Assembly: GCF_019550795.1 (NCBI RefSeq)
Contig: NZ_CP080545.1
Span: forward strand, 3,940,001-4,004,000
Direction of reading: 5' to 3'
Length of the DNA stretch: 64,000 nt
Source of the DNA: Paenibacillus sp. sptzw28
GTDB taxonomy: Bacteria; Bacillota; Bacilli; Paenibacillales; Paenibacillaceae
The notes beneath the pieces are model-generated. The model was not told the origin of the DNA. It was given only the letters and a program-made list of their open reading frames with translations, and searched no databases. This document shows positions 26,631 to 37,114 of this stretch, piece after piece. The first letter of the stretch is position 1. Each line of letters opens with the position of its first letter. Both the position numbers and the translations under genes were made by a program.

Positions 26631-27539
26631 CTATTTGCCGGTCATCAGCTTCGAGACAAGCTGTGCAGTAACGTCTTTATTCTGGCTAGACATTTCAGCT
26701 ACAATTCTTGACCTTGAAGCATCGTCCACCGCATCCAATATCCGCAATACCTTGCTTGGAGTTAGGTCCGCCATTTTTAGCAGCAGCGCACCGGCGGTCT
26801 TTGGGTCCATAGTTGAGAAGGTTGCCTTAAGCTGAGTTGTGTCGAGCACGGTTTGCGGCTGTGACGCAGCTGTTTCCTGCTGCTTGATTTCCGCTTGCAA
26901 TGCTGCGATTTGCCGGTCTTTGGCTGTCTTTACGTCCTTAAGCATCACAGTGGCTTGCGCTGCCACCTTAGGCGTCATTTTTTCCAAAATGTTAACACGG
27001 TCATCAGGCCGCATCGCATCGAGGACGAGGACTGCATCTTCAATCTGCATGCTTTCAAGAATAGGCGCCGCCTTGCTTGGAGTAATCTTCGCATACATAC
27101 CAGCCAGCTCGCTGATTTTGCTTTGATACTGCTCGTCGTCGAGACGTTTAACTTCGTTTACCTGTTTCAGCTGGGCTATTTGTCCTTGCAAGTCGGTGAT
27201 TTGTTGCGATTGCTTTGCTGTCTCTTCGGCCGCTTTTGCCAACTCCGCTTCTTTCGCTGCAAGCTTCGAAGTCAGCTCGGCAATTTTCGCCGCACTGTTC
27301 GCGGTTTTTAATTTCCCTTCGTCAACAACGCCCTGTTGACCGCCAGAAGCAGGCTCAGGAAGCACTTGCTTGAGAAACGGGATCGAATGGCCGATCTCAA
27401 GCGCTTTATTGCGTAAATCAACATTAAACAAAGTGACAAGTACACCGAGCAGCACAAGTGTAAACAGCACCGGCGTAACGAAAAACATAAACCGTTCGAA
27501 GCCGCTGTAACCTTGCTTTTCCATTTCCAAGTCCGCCAA
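26631..27539 (-). CDS. MotE/YlxF-like protein with MgtE-N-like domain
   Basis: 302 aa. One N-terminal membrane helix (about 18-40, MFFVTPVLFTLVLLGVLVTLF), a long coiled coil (about 75-140), then a helical repeat region like the MgtE N-terminal domain: YAKITPSKAAPILESM, ILEKMTPKVAAQATVML and MDPKTAGALLLKMADLTPSKVLRIL. B. subtilis YlxF and alpha-proteobacterial MotE occupy the same operon position. Start TTG at 27539 with GGGAGGG upstream gives the usual N-terminus; a longer TTG frame was not chosen. Confidence 0.8.
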   Translation of the reverse strand: MADLEMEKQGYSGFERFMFFVTPVLFTLVLLGVLVTLFNVDLRNKALEIGHSIPFLKQVLPEPASGGQQGVVDEGKLKTANSAAKIAELTSKLAAKEAELAKAAEETAKQSQQITDLQGQIAQLKQVNEVKRLDDEQYQSKISELAGMYAKITPSKAAPILESMQIEDAVLVLDAMRPDDRVNILEKMTPKVAAQATVMLKDVKTAKDRQIAALQAEIKQQETAASQPQTVLDTTQLKATFSTMDPKTAGALLLKMADLTPSKVLRILDAVDDASRSRIVAEMSSQNKDVTAQLVSKLMTGK

Positions 27540-27589
27540 ATCTATCCCTCCCTCGAGCACTGACGCCCGATTCGTCAAGCCCGTTCCAG

Positions 27590-28036
27590 TTATGTGACTG
27601 AAGTCATGTAACGGACAGTTGCCAATTCATCCATTTCGTTTTGTTCCTTCAACTGCAGCATAGTGCGAAATCGGTTAAGCGCTCGTTCTTTCGATTTTTG
27701 CCAAACCTTCTCATCCATCATCTTATCGGAGAGAAACGTACGGCTGTCGTCCACCTGCTGCCGGGCCTTACTAACATCAATCCGTTTGCTGGTGATGGAG
27801 GAATCGATGAAATCCACATAGTGCTGCATAATCATCAAATCCGAGAGCGGAACGGCAGTCAATGAAGCTTCCTGCAAGCGGCTTGACCACGATTCTCGCT
27901 CTTGCAATAGATTGTCAAGCGTCGTTTCTTCAGATTGCAGCTTGCCGAATGCGGCCGATAACAGCCATTCCGCTTGCGTCTTCTCACTTGACTTAAGATC
28001 GACGATCTTCTGATACGCATACTCAAACTTTGCCAC
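27590..28036 (-). CDS. fliJ: Flagellar export chaperone FliJ
   Basis: 148 aa, almost entirely charged coiled coil starting MAKFEYAYQKIVDLKSSEKT. FliJ is the stalk-like partner of the FliI ATPase. GTG start with AGGGACGG upstream. It lies between fliI and the motE-like gene, its usual place. Confidence 0.92.
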   Translation of the reverse strand: MAKFEYAYQKIVDLKSSEKTQAEWLLSAAFGKLQSEETTLDNLLQERESWSSRLQEASLTAVPLSDLMIMQHYVDFIDSSITSKRIDVSKARQQVDDSRTFLSDKMMDEKVWQKSKERALNRFRTMLQLKEQNEMDELATVRYMTSVT

Positions 28037-28105
28037 CGTCGAAACCGTCCCTTCTTGTCACGAACCATGCTCGAATTCTTGATTCGTTAGTGGAGTCTTT
28101 TTTAG

Positions 28106-29431
28106 TTATCTTTTATAGAAATCGATCACTAATCTCTCTTGAGCTTCTTTATAGTCGACCTTTTCTGATGTTTTTTGACGGGTGTAAGCGCGAATCGGCT
28201 CAATGTTTTCAATAGCCTTATCTATTTCTGTATTCGAACCTCGTTGGTACGCCCCAATATTAATAAGGTCTTCCGAATCTTTATAAATAGAAAGGAGACG
28301 TTTCAACTCATTCGCTGCATCCTGCTGCTCTTCCGGAACGATTTCTTTCATGACTCGACTGACAGATGACAGAATATCAATAGCGGGAAAATGTCCTTTA
28401 TTGGCTAGATCCCTGCTCAAGACAATATGACCGTCCAATATACCGCGAACGGCGTCGGCAATCGGCTCATTCATATCGTCGCCGTCGACGAGCACAGTGT
28501 AGAATGCGGTGATCGAGCCTTTTGACCCTGTTCCGGCCCGTTCCAATAGTTTCGGCAGATTCGCAAAAACCGACGGGGTGTATCCCCTTGTAGCGGGCGG
28601 TTCTCCTATTGCCAAGCCGACCTCACGCAGCGCCATCGCATACCGAGTGACTGAATCCATCATGAGCATCACATTCAAGCCGCGGTCGCGGAAATATTCA
28701 GCGATTGTTGTCGCAATCAGAGCTCCCTTGATTCGAATCAGAGCCGGCTGATCGGACGTAGCGACAATAACGACAGAGCGCGAAAGCCCTTCAGGGCCGA
28801 GATCCTTCTCGATAAATTCAAGCACCTCGCGTCCTCGCTCGCCGATAAGTGCAATCACATTCACGTCGGCGGAGGTATTACGGGCAACCATACCGAGCAG
28901 CGTACTTTTGCCTACACCCGACCCGGCGAATATTCCGACGCGCTGACCTTGGCCTATCGTCAGCAGTCCGTCGATGGCGCGTACGCCAATACTAAGCGGT
29001 TCCTTGACCCTCGGCCTCATTAAAGGATTGCTTGGCTGATTATGGGTCGAGTAATGCGGCATCCTGCTGGAAATAAAAGAACCGTCGAGCGGTTGACCGA
29101 GCCCGTCAAGTACTCTGCCGAGTAAATCGGAACCCACCTGCACCGAAAGAGGTTTACCGGTTCCGACTACATCGCAGCCCGGTCCGATCGATTGCAGTTC
29201 ACCGAGCGGCATGAGAATAACCTTATTGTTGCGAAATCCGACAACCTCGGCTTTGAGCGGCTTGGCCGACTTAACCGGGTAGATGAAGCAGACATCGCCG
29301 ATACTTGCATCAGGACCTTCCGACTCGACGGTTAATCCGATAACTTGCGTTACTTTGCCGTTTACACGTACGGGATCTATCGGGCGCATGTGCTCAATAT
29401 ACTTTTGTACATTTAACCGGCTAGCTGTCAT
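28106..29431 (-). CDS. fliI: Flagellum-specific ATP synthase FliI
   Basis: 441 aa, F1-beta-like ATPase. Walker A GIFAGSGVGKSTLLGM, ALIGERGREVLEFIEKDLG, Walker B NVMLMMDSVTRYAMALREVGLAIGEPPATRGY are all intact. It energises export-substrate unfolding with FliH and FliJ. The ATG overlaps the fliH stop, so they are coupled. Confidence 0.96.
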   Translation of the reverse strand: MTASRLNVQKYIEHMRPIDPVRVNGKVTQVIGLTVESEGPDASIGDVCFIYPVKSAKPLKAEVVGFRNNKVILMPLGELQSIGPGCDVVGTGKPLSVQVGSDLLGRVLDGLGQPLDGSFISSRMPHYSTHNQPSNPLMRPRVKEPLSIGVRAIDGLLTIGQGQRVGIFAGSGVGKSTLLGMVARNTSADVNVIALIGERGREVLEFIEKDLGPEGLSRSVVIVATSDQPALIRIKGALIATTIAEYFRDRGLNVMLMMDSVTRYAMALREVGLAIGEPPATRGYTPSVFANLPKLLERAGTGSKGSITAFYTVLVDGDDMNEPIADAVRGILDGHIVLSRDLANKGHFPAIDILSSVSRVMKEIVPEEQQDAANELKRLLSIYKDSEDLINIGAYQRGSNTEIDKAIENIEPIRAYTRQKTSEKVDYKEAQERLVIDFYKR

Positions 29432-30254
29432 CAGCCTGACCTCGATCCTCGGCTTGCAGCGCTATTGAGATGAGCTCGCGCTTTATCTCACTCAGTTGGG
29501 TATCGATTCTGGCGTCGATGCTTCCGAATGCAGACCGTATCACGCATCCTGAATCCTTCACCGAAACATCCGGTACGATTTGGAGCTCGGCTTGTGAATC
29601 AATCGCCAAACTGAGCTCTTCTCTTGCAGCTTGTACGAATGTTAAATGCTTCGGCGACACGCATAGGGTGATGACGCCTTGCTCCCGCCTGCGCTGAAGA
29701 GACTTGCGTATTAAGTCAAGTGACCAATCGGGCGAAACCGTCAGCTGTTTGCTGATAATTTTCTCGGCAATCGCTGTGCTGAGTTCCACAAGAAACGGTT
29801 CGGATTCCTGAATGATCTGTTCCTTCATCCGATATGCAGAGTCCAGGATGGATTTGGCTTCGGTGAGCATGGACTCCCATTGGGTGCGAACCTCCTGCTC
29901 GGCTTGGATTATTCCTTCGCCGTATCCAAGCATATAGCCGTCATTGCGAATTTCTTCGAGCCGCGTCTGGTCTTCGGCACGACGTTCAAGCCACCAGTTG
30001 TCGATTTGCTCATTGGCGCTTCGATACATCGATTCTATTTGTTCGCCTGTCTCCTCAATTCGCTGCTTGGCAAATTGTTCGGCATCCGTCAATATTTGAT
30101 CGCGCAGCGAAATCGTTTCTTCATCCGGGCCGGTAATCTCAGCACTCTCGATTGCGGCTTGCCTGGCGGAATGCTTGTTGTACCATTCCAGACGTTTTAA
30201 ATCTTCAACCGAGACAACGAGGGAGGATTTATACAACCTAGACAATGATATCAT
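29421..30254 (-). CDS. fliH: Flagellar assembly protein FliH
   Basis: 277 aa. Long charged coiled coil (about 30-130) followed by the FliH/V-ATPase E-like C-terminal domain (LVELSTAIAEKIISKQLTVS, then VRSAFGSIDARIDTQLSEIKREL-type end). FliH is the negative regulator of FliI. The start is uncertain: ATG at 30254 sits inside its own purine tract, and a TTG at 30245 overlapping the fliG stop has better spacing. Confidence 0.88.
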   Translation of the reverse strand: MISLSRLYKSSLVVSVEDLKRLEWYNKHSARQAAIESAEITGPDEETISLRDQILTDAEQFAKQRIEETGEQIESMYRSANEQIDNWWLERRAEDQTRLEEIRNDGYMLGYGEGIIQAEQEVRTQWESMLTEAKSILDSAYRMKEQIIQESEPFLVELSTAIAEKIISKQLTVSPDWSLDLIRKSLQRRREQGVITLCVSPKHLTFVQAAREELSLAIDSQAELQIVPDVSVKDSGCVIRSAFGSIDARIDTQLSEIKRELISIALQAEDRGQADDS

Positions 30255-31251
30255 CTCCTCCGCCGCGTGCGATGATGATCTCACCCGATTCCTCCAGCCT
30301 GCGAATTGTCGCTACAATACGAGTTTGTGCTTCTTCAACGTCACGCAGCCGAACAGGTCCCATATATTCCATTTCTTCCTTGAATGTTTCCGCCATCCGT
30401 TTGGACATGTTGCGGAAGATGACTTCCCTGACTTCTTCGCTCGCCACTTTCAGTGCAAGCTGTAAGTCGGCATTCTCGATATCGCGGATAATACGTTGAA
30501 TGGAACGATTGTCGATATTGACGATATCTTCGAAAACAAACATCCGTTTCTTGATTTCTTCAGCCAATTCGGGATCCTGAATCTCAAGCGCATCAAGGAT
30601 TGTCCGTTCCGTCCCGCGATCGACGCCATTTAATATTTGAACGATTGATTCAATCCCCCCCGCACTGGTGTAATCTTGAGTAACGGTAGCGGACAGCTTC
30701 TGTTCGAGTACGCGTTCCACCTGCGAGATGACCTCGGGAGAAGTACTGTCCATAAGCGCTACGCGCCGGGCGACATCGGCTTGTTTGTCTTGCGGAAGCG
30801 AAGACAAAATTTGTGAAGATTGATCGGCCTTCAAATACGACAGTACGAGAGCTATAGTCTGCGCATTTTCGTTCTGTATGAAATTCAGAATTTGACTTGC
30901 CTCGGCCTTTCTGGCGAAATCAAAGGGACGTACCTGTAATGTAGCCGTTAGACGGCTAATAACTTCCAAAGCCTTTTGTTCGCCGAGCGCCTTATCCAAT
31001 ATTTCCTTGGCGTAGGCAATACCACCTTGCGAGATATATTCTTGAGCGAGACAAATCTGATGAAATTCACTTAAAATCGTATCCTTATCGACACTCTCGA
31101 CTTTTCTTACATTTGCAATTTCGAGGGTCAATTGCTCAATTTCATCGTCTCTTAAATGTTTGAATATTTGAGCGGATACTTCCGGCCCGAGTGAGATCAA
31201 TAAAATAGCTGCTTTCTGTCGACCGCTGAATCCTTGTGATACTTTCGCCAC
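30238..31251 (-). CDS. fliG: Flagellar motor switch protein FliG
   Basis: 337 aa. N-terminal FSGRQKAAILLISLGPEVSAQIFKHL, armadillo-like middle, and C-terminal torque domain (EEIKKRMFVFEDIVNIDNRSIQRIIRDI, SKRMAETFKEEMEYMGPVRLRDVE). FliG couples the C-ring to stators. GTG start with GGTGG upstream. Confidence 0.96.
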   Translation of the reverse strand: MAKVSQGFSGRQKAAILLISLGPEVSAQIFKHLRDDEIEQLTLEIANVRKVESVDKDTILSEFHQICLAQEYISQGGIAYAKEILDKALGEQKALEVISRLTATLQVRPFDFARKAEASQILNFIQNENAQTIALVLSYLKADQSSQILSSLPQDKQADVARRVALMDSTSPEVISQVERVLEQKLSATVTQDYTSAGGIESIVQILNGVDRGTERTILDALEIQDPELAEEIKKRMFVFEDIVNIDNRSIQRIIRDIENADLQLALKVASEEVREVIFRNMSKRMAETFKEEMEYMGPVRLRDVEEAQTRIVATIRRLEESGEIIIARGGGDDIIV

Positions 31252-31263
31252 CCTAGGCCACCT

Positions 31264-32832
31264 CTATTCATCAACAAGCCAAGTTCTGAGCAGGTTAACA
31301 AACTCGTCAGGTTTGCGCTTCGCAAGCGTTTCAAGCTGTTTGCGAACTTGACTTTCATTGTTTACAGCGTCTAGATCAATGGTCGGATATTCAACCTTAC
31401 CCGGAACAGCCACTTCTTCTTGGACTGCTGCCTGCCTGCGACGGCGAACAACCATAAATCCGAGTCCGCCAATTAGAGCTAACGCGGCAAGACCGATACC
31501 GACAAGCCATCCGGTGGATAGTCCCGAACTGGAAGTGGCGCCGCTTCCATCCGTGAATGTTTGTGCAAGTATTGAAACCTTCTTACCCATCAGTACATCA
31601 TTATTCACATCTTGTCCCGACTCTACCAATTGCGAGCGGAGAAGCGATGTGAGAAATTCGTTCATGCCGGTCCTGGCCTCGGGACTTAGTTTGCTTTTCT
31701 CCACGCCCACACTGATCGACAAATCTTTAACTACATAAGGGCCGGACTCAATTTGATTATTGATCCGGTTTACTTCGTAATTGGTTGTTCGGCTGTTTTC
31801 CTCGGTGTTTGTACCAGTCCCACCGGTCGTCCCTGTGTAAGTCGGCACATCCGTAGGGCCGGTCCCCGCCACGCCGCCTGAACTGTTTGGACCCGTTGCG
31901 GTTTTGCTGTTCGTTTGTTCGCTAATGATGATGCCGTTATTATTGTTGTTCGCAAGAGGCGAAACGAGCTGCTCATCCGATTTCTTCTTGTCGAAATTAA
32001 TCGTGCTCTGTACGTTAACGACCAGATTGTCCATCCCGACCATTCGCCCTAGAAACTGTTGAATATTTCGCTTTAGATCACTTTCGTATTTCCGTTGGAT
32101 CTGGTAGTGCGTTTCAATTGCCGATGCGGCTCCGGCACCGGGACCGCCTACGTCGGAGGAAGCGAATAATTCCCCCTCCGGACTTGAGATCGTAATATCC
32201 TCGATCTTCAGGTTCGGTACTGCAGTCTTTACCAGATTGTAGTAACCGTCAACTTCCTTTTGGGTTGGCCGATAACCTGGTTGAAAATCCATCATTATTG
32301 AGGCGGAGGCCTGTTCTTTCTCATCAGTAGAAAGAATTGCGCTCTCTTGGGGGAGGTTTACAAGAACATTCGATTTTTGCACTCCCTGCATATCGTTAAG
32401 GAGCTGTTGAATTTCGCCGTTAAGGGCGTTTCGGTACTTCACATCGAACTCCCGGTCGGTGGAACCGAACATCGACGATCCATTGTTAAAAGCATCAAAA
32501 CCGATCGAGCCATTCTGTACAAGGCCTTGAGAGCCGGCTTCGACTTTCACCTTCGCAGCATCGGCTGCAGGGACCGAGATGCTTTTGCCGCCGTCTTCAA
32601 GTTTATAGGGGATATGATTGCTGTCCAGATAATTCATGACTGCCGCTGAATCCGTAGCGTCCAGATCCCGAAAGGCGAGTTCGTATGCCGTTCTCGAAAA
32701 GAAAGTTGTAAGTAAGACGACGACCAGCAACAATACGCCGACCGTCGCGCCAAGCCATATTTTTTGATTCCTGCTCATTGCATTCCAATACTGGGAGACT
32801 TTGACCCGGTACTGGGATAATTTCTCGTTCAC
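31264..32832 (-). CDS. fliF: Flagellar MS-ring protein FliF
   Basis: 522 aa. Membrane helices near both ends (about 25-47 and 442-465) flank the ring-building motifs; signature stretches are ESAILSTDEKEQASASIMMDF and NYEVNRINNQIESGPYVVKDLSISV. A Gly/Thr/Asn-rich loop lies at about 310-350. GTG start with TTGAGGTG upstream. Confidence 0.96.
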   Translation of the reverse strand: MNEKLSQYRVKVSQYWNAMSRNQKIWLGATVGVLLLVVVLLTTFFSRTAYELAFRDLDATDSAAVMNYLDSNHIPYKLEDGGKSISVPAADAAKVKVEAGSQGLVQNGSIGFDAFNNGSSMFGSTDREFDVKYRNALNGEIQQLLNDMQGVQKSNVLVNLPQESAILSTDEKEQASASIMMDFQPGYRPTQKEVDGYYNLVKTAVPNLKIEDITISSPEGELFASSDVGGPGAGAASAIETHYQIQRKYESDLKRNIQQFLGRMVGMDNLVVNVQSTINFDKKKSDEQLVSPLANNNNNGIIISEQTNSKTATGPNSSGGVAGTGPTDVPTYTGTTGGTGTNTEENSRTTNYEVNRINNQIESGPYVVKDLSISVGVEKSKLSPEARTGMNEFLTSLLRSQLVESGQDVNNDVLMGKKVSILAQTFTDGSGATSSSGLSTGWLVGIGLAALALIGGLGFMVVRRRRQAAVQEEVAVPGKVEYPTIDLDAVNNESQVRKQLETLAKRKPDEFVNLLRTWLVDE

Positions 32833-32876
32833 AATTTCACCTCAATCTTGTGCTTCTTATACGACTATGAGTGCTT

Positions 32877-33185
32877 TTAGATTTGTGTCCGCATAATGTC
32901 TTGATATGCTTCTATCACCTTATTGCGGATTTGCGAGGTTAACTGCAAACTGAGTTCTGCTTGCGACGATGCAATCATGACTTCCGATACATCCACTTGC
33001 CCGAGCATATATTTGTCGGTTAAAGCCTGTACATTCTGCTCCTCTGAACCTACGCCGTCAATTGCTTTTTTGAGATAGTCACCGAAGCTTTGCGTCATTT
33101 CAGCCGGTGAAGTCATATCTTTGCGAGCGCCGGGCTCAGTAAGCCGAGCCGCCGGCTGCATGCTGATCGTCATTTGATTAAGCAA
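32877..33185 (-). CDS. fliE: Flagellar rod-MS ring junction protein FliE
   Basis: 102 aa. The C-terminal FliE signature is intact: VDVSEVMIASSQAELSLQLTSQIRNKVIEAYQ region and QDIMRTQI end. FliE joins the rod to FliF. TTG at 33185 is 6 nt after GGAGGG; ATG four codons downstream is an alternative. Confidence 0.93.
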   Translation of the reverse strand: MLNQMTISMQPAARLTEPGARKDMTSPAEMTQSFGDYLKKAIDGVGSEEQNVQALTDKYMLGQVDVSEVMIASSQAELSLQLTSQIRNKVIEAYQDIMRTQI

Positions 33186-33207
33186 TGGAATCCCTCCGGC
33201 TTTTATT

Positions 33208-33657
33208 TTATCTTCCGATCTCAAGCGCTTTGATAAACATGCCTTTTGTTGCATTGAGCGCAGTTACGTTAGCCTCATATGAACGAGATGCGGAGATCAT
33301 ATCTACCATTTCCTTCGTAATATCGACATTAGGCATTTTGACATATCCATTCTGGTCGGCATCGGGATGTCCGGGATTGTACACCAGCTTTGAAGGTGTT
33401 GTATCCTCAATAATACTGGTCGCTTTTACGCCTAAAGAACTACCTGACAGGTTCATTTGATCATTCAAGATGTCGGAGAAGGATGATTGGTTCGGTTCCA
33501 GCACGACCATTTTCCGCTTATAGGGCTCGTACCTCCCATTAACGAATTTGGCTCTCGTAGTCTCGGCGTTGGCAATGTTGGAAGAGATCACATCCATTCG
33601 CAGCCGCTGCGCCGTTAAGGCCGATGCGCTTGCATCAAAACCGTTTGAAAGCTTCAA
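33208..33657 (-). CDS. flgC: Flagellar rod protein FlgC
   Basis: 149 aa. Proximal rod protein with LSNGFDASASALTAQRLRMD, ISSNIANAETTR and the C-terminal NVDITKEMVDMISASRSYEANVTAL. TTG start with GGAGGGG upstream, 2 nt after flgB. Confidence 0.95.
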   Translation of the reverse strand: MKLSNGFDASASALTAQRLRMDVISSNIANAETTRAKFVNGRYEPYKRKMVVLEPNQSSFSDILNDQMNLSGSSLGVKATSIIEDTTPSKLVYNPGHPDADQNGYVKMPNVDITKEMVDMISASRSYEANVTALNATKGMFIKALEIGR

Positions 33658-33659
33658 CT

Positions 33660-34067
33660 TTAACCCCTCCCATCGATTGCTGTACGCATCATCTTCACAT
33701 CATGATTTACCTGCTGGATATAGAAATTATAGTTCAACTGATTTTTAGCGAGCAGCGTCATCTCTCGATCGATGTCGACATTATTCGAGTTATTATTCAT
33801 CACACTATTTTGATCCGTAACAACTTTTGCTTGCAGCTCTTCGGAAGATTGGCCTATGGCAAAATGGCGAGGATTCGTGCGTCTTCCCGCTAGAATCGGC
33901 ACACCGTTACCCATGCTCTGCTCCAAATAATCCTCAAAAATGACATCCGAACGTTTAAATTTCGGAGTATCGGCATTTGCGACATTATTGGTGATCACTT
34001 TTTGACGCAGCTCAGATGCACCTACGGCGCTTGCCAATCTGTTAAATTCCGGGCCATTCAACAACAT
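33660..34067 (-). CDS. flgB: Flagellar rod protein FlgB
   Basis: 135 aa. VITNNVANADTPKFKRSDVIFED is the classical FlgB motif. It is the first gene of the fla/che operon. ATG at 34067 with AAAGGGG 8 nt upstream, rather than the 11-codon longer frame. Confidence 0.94.
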   Translation of the reverse strand: MLLNGPEFNRLASAVGASELRQKVITNNVANADTPKFKRSDVIFEDYLEQSMGNGVPILAGRRTNPRHFAIGQSSEELQAKVVTDQNSVMNNNSNNVDIDREMTLLAKNQLNYNFYIQQVNHDVKMMRTAIDGRG

Positions 34068-34230
34068 ATATGAAAAACCCCTTTTCCAATCTATGGTCAT
34101 TCTTAATTATTCAACAGAATATTCCCCATTCCTTCTTTCTTCGACAAAAGATTATTAAAAAAATGAGAAACTATTGTCGATGATTGCCGACAGATTAATA
34201 TTCCTCAACTCCCAAAATTAATACAATAAG

Positions 34231-34269
34231 AAAAAAGCCCTATCTTTTAAAAGATAGCGGCTTTTTTTT
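34231..34269 (-). terminator. Strong terminator after codY
   Basis: AAAAAAGCC(c)TATCTTTT pairs with AAAAGATA(gc)GGCTTTTTT. The stem is almost a perfect palindrome with T tracts in both directions. It separates codY from flgB. Confidence 0.85.
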
Positions 34270-34304
34270 GGTAAAAAATAACTTCTTTCGAACACTCAAT
34301 GCAG

Positions 34305-35075
34305 TTAATTTTTTTTCTTGTTAAGCTCTTGAATGAGCATGTCGTTCAAAATTTTGATGTATGTCCCTTTCATGCCCAAAGAACGGGTTTCAATTACTCC
34401 GGCACTCTCAAGCTTCCTCAGCGCATTGACGATAACGGACCGTGTGATTCCGACTCTGTCGGCGATTTTGGATGCTACCAGGAGACCTTCTTTGCCATCC
34501 AGCTCTTCGAAAATATGCTCGACAGCCTCCAGCTCGCTAAAAGACAGAGAGCCAACTGCTACCGCAACGACAGCCCTGCTTCTCGCCTCGACTTCGATTT
34601 CCTCCGCGCGCTCCCGAAGTATTTCCATACCGACAATCGTAGATCCGTATTCGGCAAGAATAAGGTCGTCATCGCCAAAAGGATCCGAGCTCCTCAACAA
34701 AACAAGGGTCCCAATACGCTCCCTTCCTCCCACTATGGGAACGACTGTCATCTTCTCATGTCCGGACATCAAGGGGAAAGCCTCGCATACTCCGTCATCG
34801 GGCGTTACATTGGTGACTGTCTCCTGCATCCCCATAAAACGATCGTTGCATGCGGGTGAAAACCTGAGCTCAGCGACAGGTATCGCCCGCAGCTGTTCAT
34901 GTTGATACGGACCTACGGCCGCGCAGCCCAGCACTTTGCCTTTCCTGCTGACTACAAATACATCCGCTTGTATGGTTGTGCACAGCACCTCCGCCATCTC
35001 CCGGAAATTGAGAGCTCCTCCGGCCGCGCGTTGGAGCAGCCGGTTAAGCGTTCTCGTTTTTGCAAGTAAAATCAT
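34305..35075 (-). CDS. codY: GTP-sensing transcriptional repressor CodY
   Basis: 256 aa. N-terminal GAF domain that binds branched-chain amino acids and, at the C-terminus, a winged HTH with [46 protein letters not shown] region (about 200-245). CodY represses genes for nutrient limitation, including competence and motility. ATG at 35075 with AGGAGG 8 nt upstream. It ends the hslV-hslU-codY group. Confidence 0.96.
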   Translation of the reverse strand: MILLAKTRTLNRLLQRAAGGALNFREMAEVLCTTIQADVFVVSRKGKVLGCAAVGPYQHEQLRAIPVAELRFSPACNDRFMGMQETVTNVTPDDGVCEAFPLMSGHEKMTVVPIVGGRERIGTLVLLRSSDPFGDDDLILAEYGSTIVGMEILRERAEEIEVEARSRAVVAVAVGSLSFSELEAVEHIFEELDGKEGLLVASKIADRVGITRSVIVNALRKLESAGVIETRSLGMKGTYIKILNDMLIQELNKKKN

Positions 35076-35105
35076 GCCATTGCCTCCTACTTTCCTATCC
35101 ATTCC

Positions 35106-36512
35106 TTACAGTATATATTGACTCAAATCTCTGTTTTTCGCAATGTTGCCCAGTTTCTCCCGAACATATTCCGCTGTAATCAACATGTGATCGAGTGAAA
35201 GCTCCGGGGCTTCGAATGAGAGATCCTCAAGCAGCTTTTCCAAAATCGTATGCAGCCGCCTTGCACCGATATTTTCGGTGTTCTTATTTACGTCCGCAGC
35301 AATAGAGGCAAGCTCGCGAATAGCTTCATCCGAAAATTCGATGCGTATGCCTTCTGTCTCGAGCAGCGCCGTATATTGCGTTGTGAGCGCATTTTTCGGT
35401 TCAGTCAGTATTTTTACAAAATCTTCGAGGCTTAAATTTGTCAGCTCGACGCGAATCGGAAATCGTCCCTGGAGCTCCGGGATCAGATCGGACGGTTTCG
35501 CGATGTGAAAAGCACCTGCGGCAATGAACAAAACATAATCGGTCTTGACCGGTCCGTATTTGGTCATGACGGTCGAGCCTTCAACAATCGGCAGTATATC
35601 CCTTTGGACGCCCTCGCGTGAAACATCGGGTCCGGAGCCGCGCGAGCTGCTGGCGATTTTATCGATTTCGTCGATAAAAATAATACCCGACTGTTCAGCC
35701 CGGCTTACCGATTCGGAAATCACATCATCCATGTCGATCAGCTTGTTCGCTTCTTCTTGTATAAGCGCCTTACGCGCCTCTTTAACCGGCAGCTTGCGCT
35801 TCTTGGTGCGCCTCGGCATTAATTGACCGAACATTTCTTGTATGTTCATCCCCATCCCCATGCCTTCGCCGCCCTGCCCGGAGAGCATATCCAGCATATT
35901 CGGAGATGTATCTTCGACTTCGATTTCGATAATATCCTGCTCCAGCTTACCGGCTTCGAGCTGTTCCCGCACACTCTTGCGCCGCTCAAGCACAGATGAG
36001 CTCTCTTCCTGTTCCTCCTGCGGTTCCTTCTGTCCCGAATTTCCGCCGAACAGCATTTCAAGCGGATTTTTCTGCGACTTCTGTTTAGTCGCGGACGGTA
36101 CAAGCATGGAAACAATCCGCTCATTGGCCAATTGCTCCGCTTTATCCCGAACCTTCTCGGTCTTCTCGGCTTTCACCATCCGGATGGACGTCTCGACAAG
36201 ATCCCTCACCATCGATTCCACGTCGCGGCCGACATATCCGACCTCCGTAAACTTCGTGGCTTCCACCTTAACGAAAGGAGCATTGACCAGCTTTGCAAGT
36301 CTGCGTGCAATCTCGGTCTTGCCGACGCCCGTAGGGCCGATCATCAAAATATTCTTCGGAACGATTTCATCCCGCAGTGCATCATCCAGCCGATTTCTCC
36401 GGTAGCGGTTGCGCAAAGCAACTGCGACAGAGCGTTTCGCTTGCTTCTGTCCGATGATATATTTATCAAGCTCCGCAACAATTTGCCTTGGTGTCATTGC
36501 TTCGTGTGCCAT
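35106..36512 (-). CDS. hslU: HslU (ClpY) unfoldase of the HslUV protease
   Basis: 468 aa AAA+ ATPase. Walker [18 protein letters not shown], an I-domain (about 115-250, rich in Glu/Met/Gly), Walker [14 protein letters not shown], sensor RFPIRVEL and C-terminal [22 protein letters not shown]. It unfolds substrates for HslV. ATG at 36512 with GGAGGGG upstream. Confidence 0.96.
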   Translation of the reverse strand: MAHEAMTPRQIVAELDKYIIGQKQAKRSVAVALRNRYRRNRLDDALRDEIVPKNILMIGPTGVGKTEIARRLAKLVNAPFVKVEATKFTEVGYVGRDVESMVRDLVETSIRMVKAEKTEKVRDKAEQLANERIVSMLVPSATKQKSQKNPLEMLFGGNSGQKEPQEEQEESSSVLERRKSVREQLEAGKLEQDIIEIEVEDTSPNMLDMLSGQGGEGMGMGMNIQEMFGQLMPRRTKKRKLPVKEARKALIQEEANKLIDMDDVISESVSRAEQSGIIFIDEIDKIASSSRGSGPDVSREGVQRDILPIVEGSTVMTKYGPVKTDYVLFIAAGAFHIAKPSDLIPELQGRFPIRVELTNLSLEDFVKILTEPKNALTTQYTALLETEGIRIEFSDEAIRELASIAADVNKNTENIGARRLHTILEKLLEDLSFEAPELSLDHMLITAEYVREKLGNIAKNRDLSQYIL

Positions 36513-36553
36513 CGATAATCCCCTCCACATAAGCTACTATTACGCAGACCGAG

Positions 36554-37099
36554 CTACTCTATTTCTTCAACGATAATATTCCGGTTTGTGAACACGCAAA
36601 TATCGGCGGCAATTTCCAAAGCGGACCTTGCCATTTCCTTCGCTTCAAGCTGGCCGGCATGCTTACTGAGCGCCCGCGCGGCGGCAAGTGCAAAGCTTCC
36701 GCCGGAACCGATGGCCAAAATGCCGTCGTCTGGCTCGATAATTTCTCCATTGCCTGAAATCAGCAGCATTCCGGTGGCATCCATGACAATCATCATTGCT
36801 TCCAGTCTGCGAAGCACGCGGTCAGAACGCCAGTCCTTGGCAAGCTCAACAGCTGCACGCTGCAAATTGCCGTGATGCTCTTCCAGCTTGCTTTCAAACT
36901 TCTCGAACAACGAGATTGCATCCGCAACCGAGCCGGCAAATCCCGCTACCACTTGACCGCGGTATAACCGCCGGACTTTCTTGGCCTGATGCTTCATAAC
37001 CATACTGTTGCCGAATGTCACTTGTCCGTCTCCAGCGATCGCCCCTTTGCCGTTATGACGAACCGCGCAAATCGTAGTAGCATGAAACTGCATTTCCAT
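36554..37099 (-). CDS. hslV: HslV (ClpQ) protease subunit
   Basis: 181 aa proteasome-beta-like peptidase. After a short MEMQFHA leader the [21 protein letters not shown] region supplies the catalytic N-terminal Thr; [17 protein letters not shown] and [22 protein letters not shown] follow. ATG at 37099 has AGGAGGTG 7 nt upstream. The open frame continues 27 codons upstream through hairpin array 4, which I treat as accidental. Confidence 0.95.
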   Translation of the reverse strand: MEMQFHATTICAVRHNGKGAIAGDGQVTFGNSMVMKHQAKKVRRLYRGQVVAGFAGSVADAISLFEKFESKLEEHHGNLQRAAVELAKDWRSDRVLRRLEAMMIVMDATGMLLISGNGEIIEPDDGILAIGSGGSFALAAARALSKHAGQLEAKEMARSALEIAADICVFTNRNIIVEEIE

Positions 37100-37114
37100 G
37101 TGATAACACCTCCT

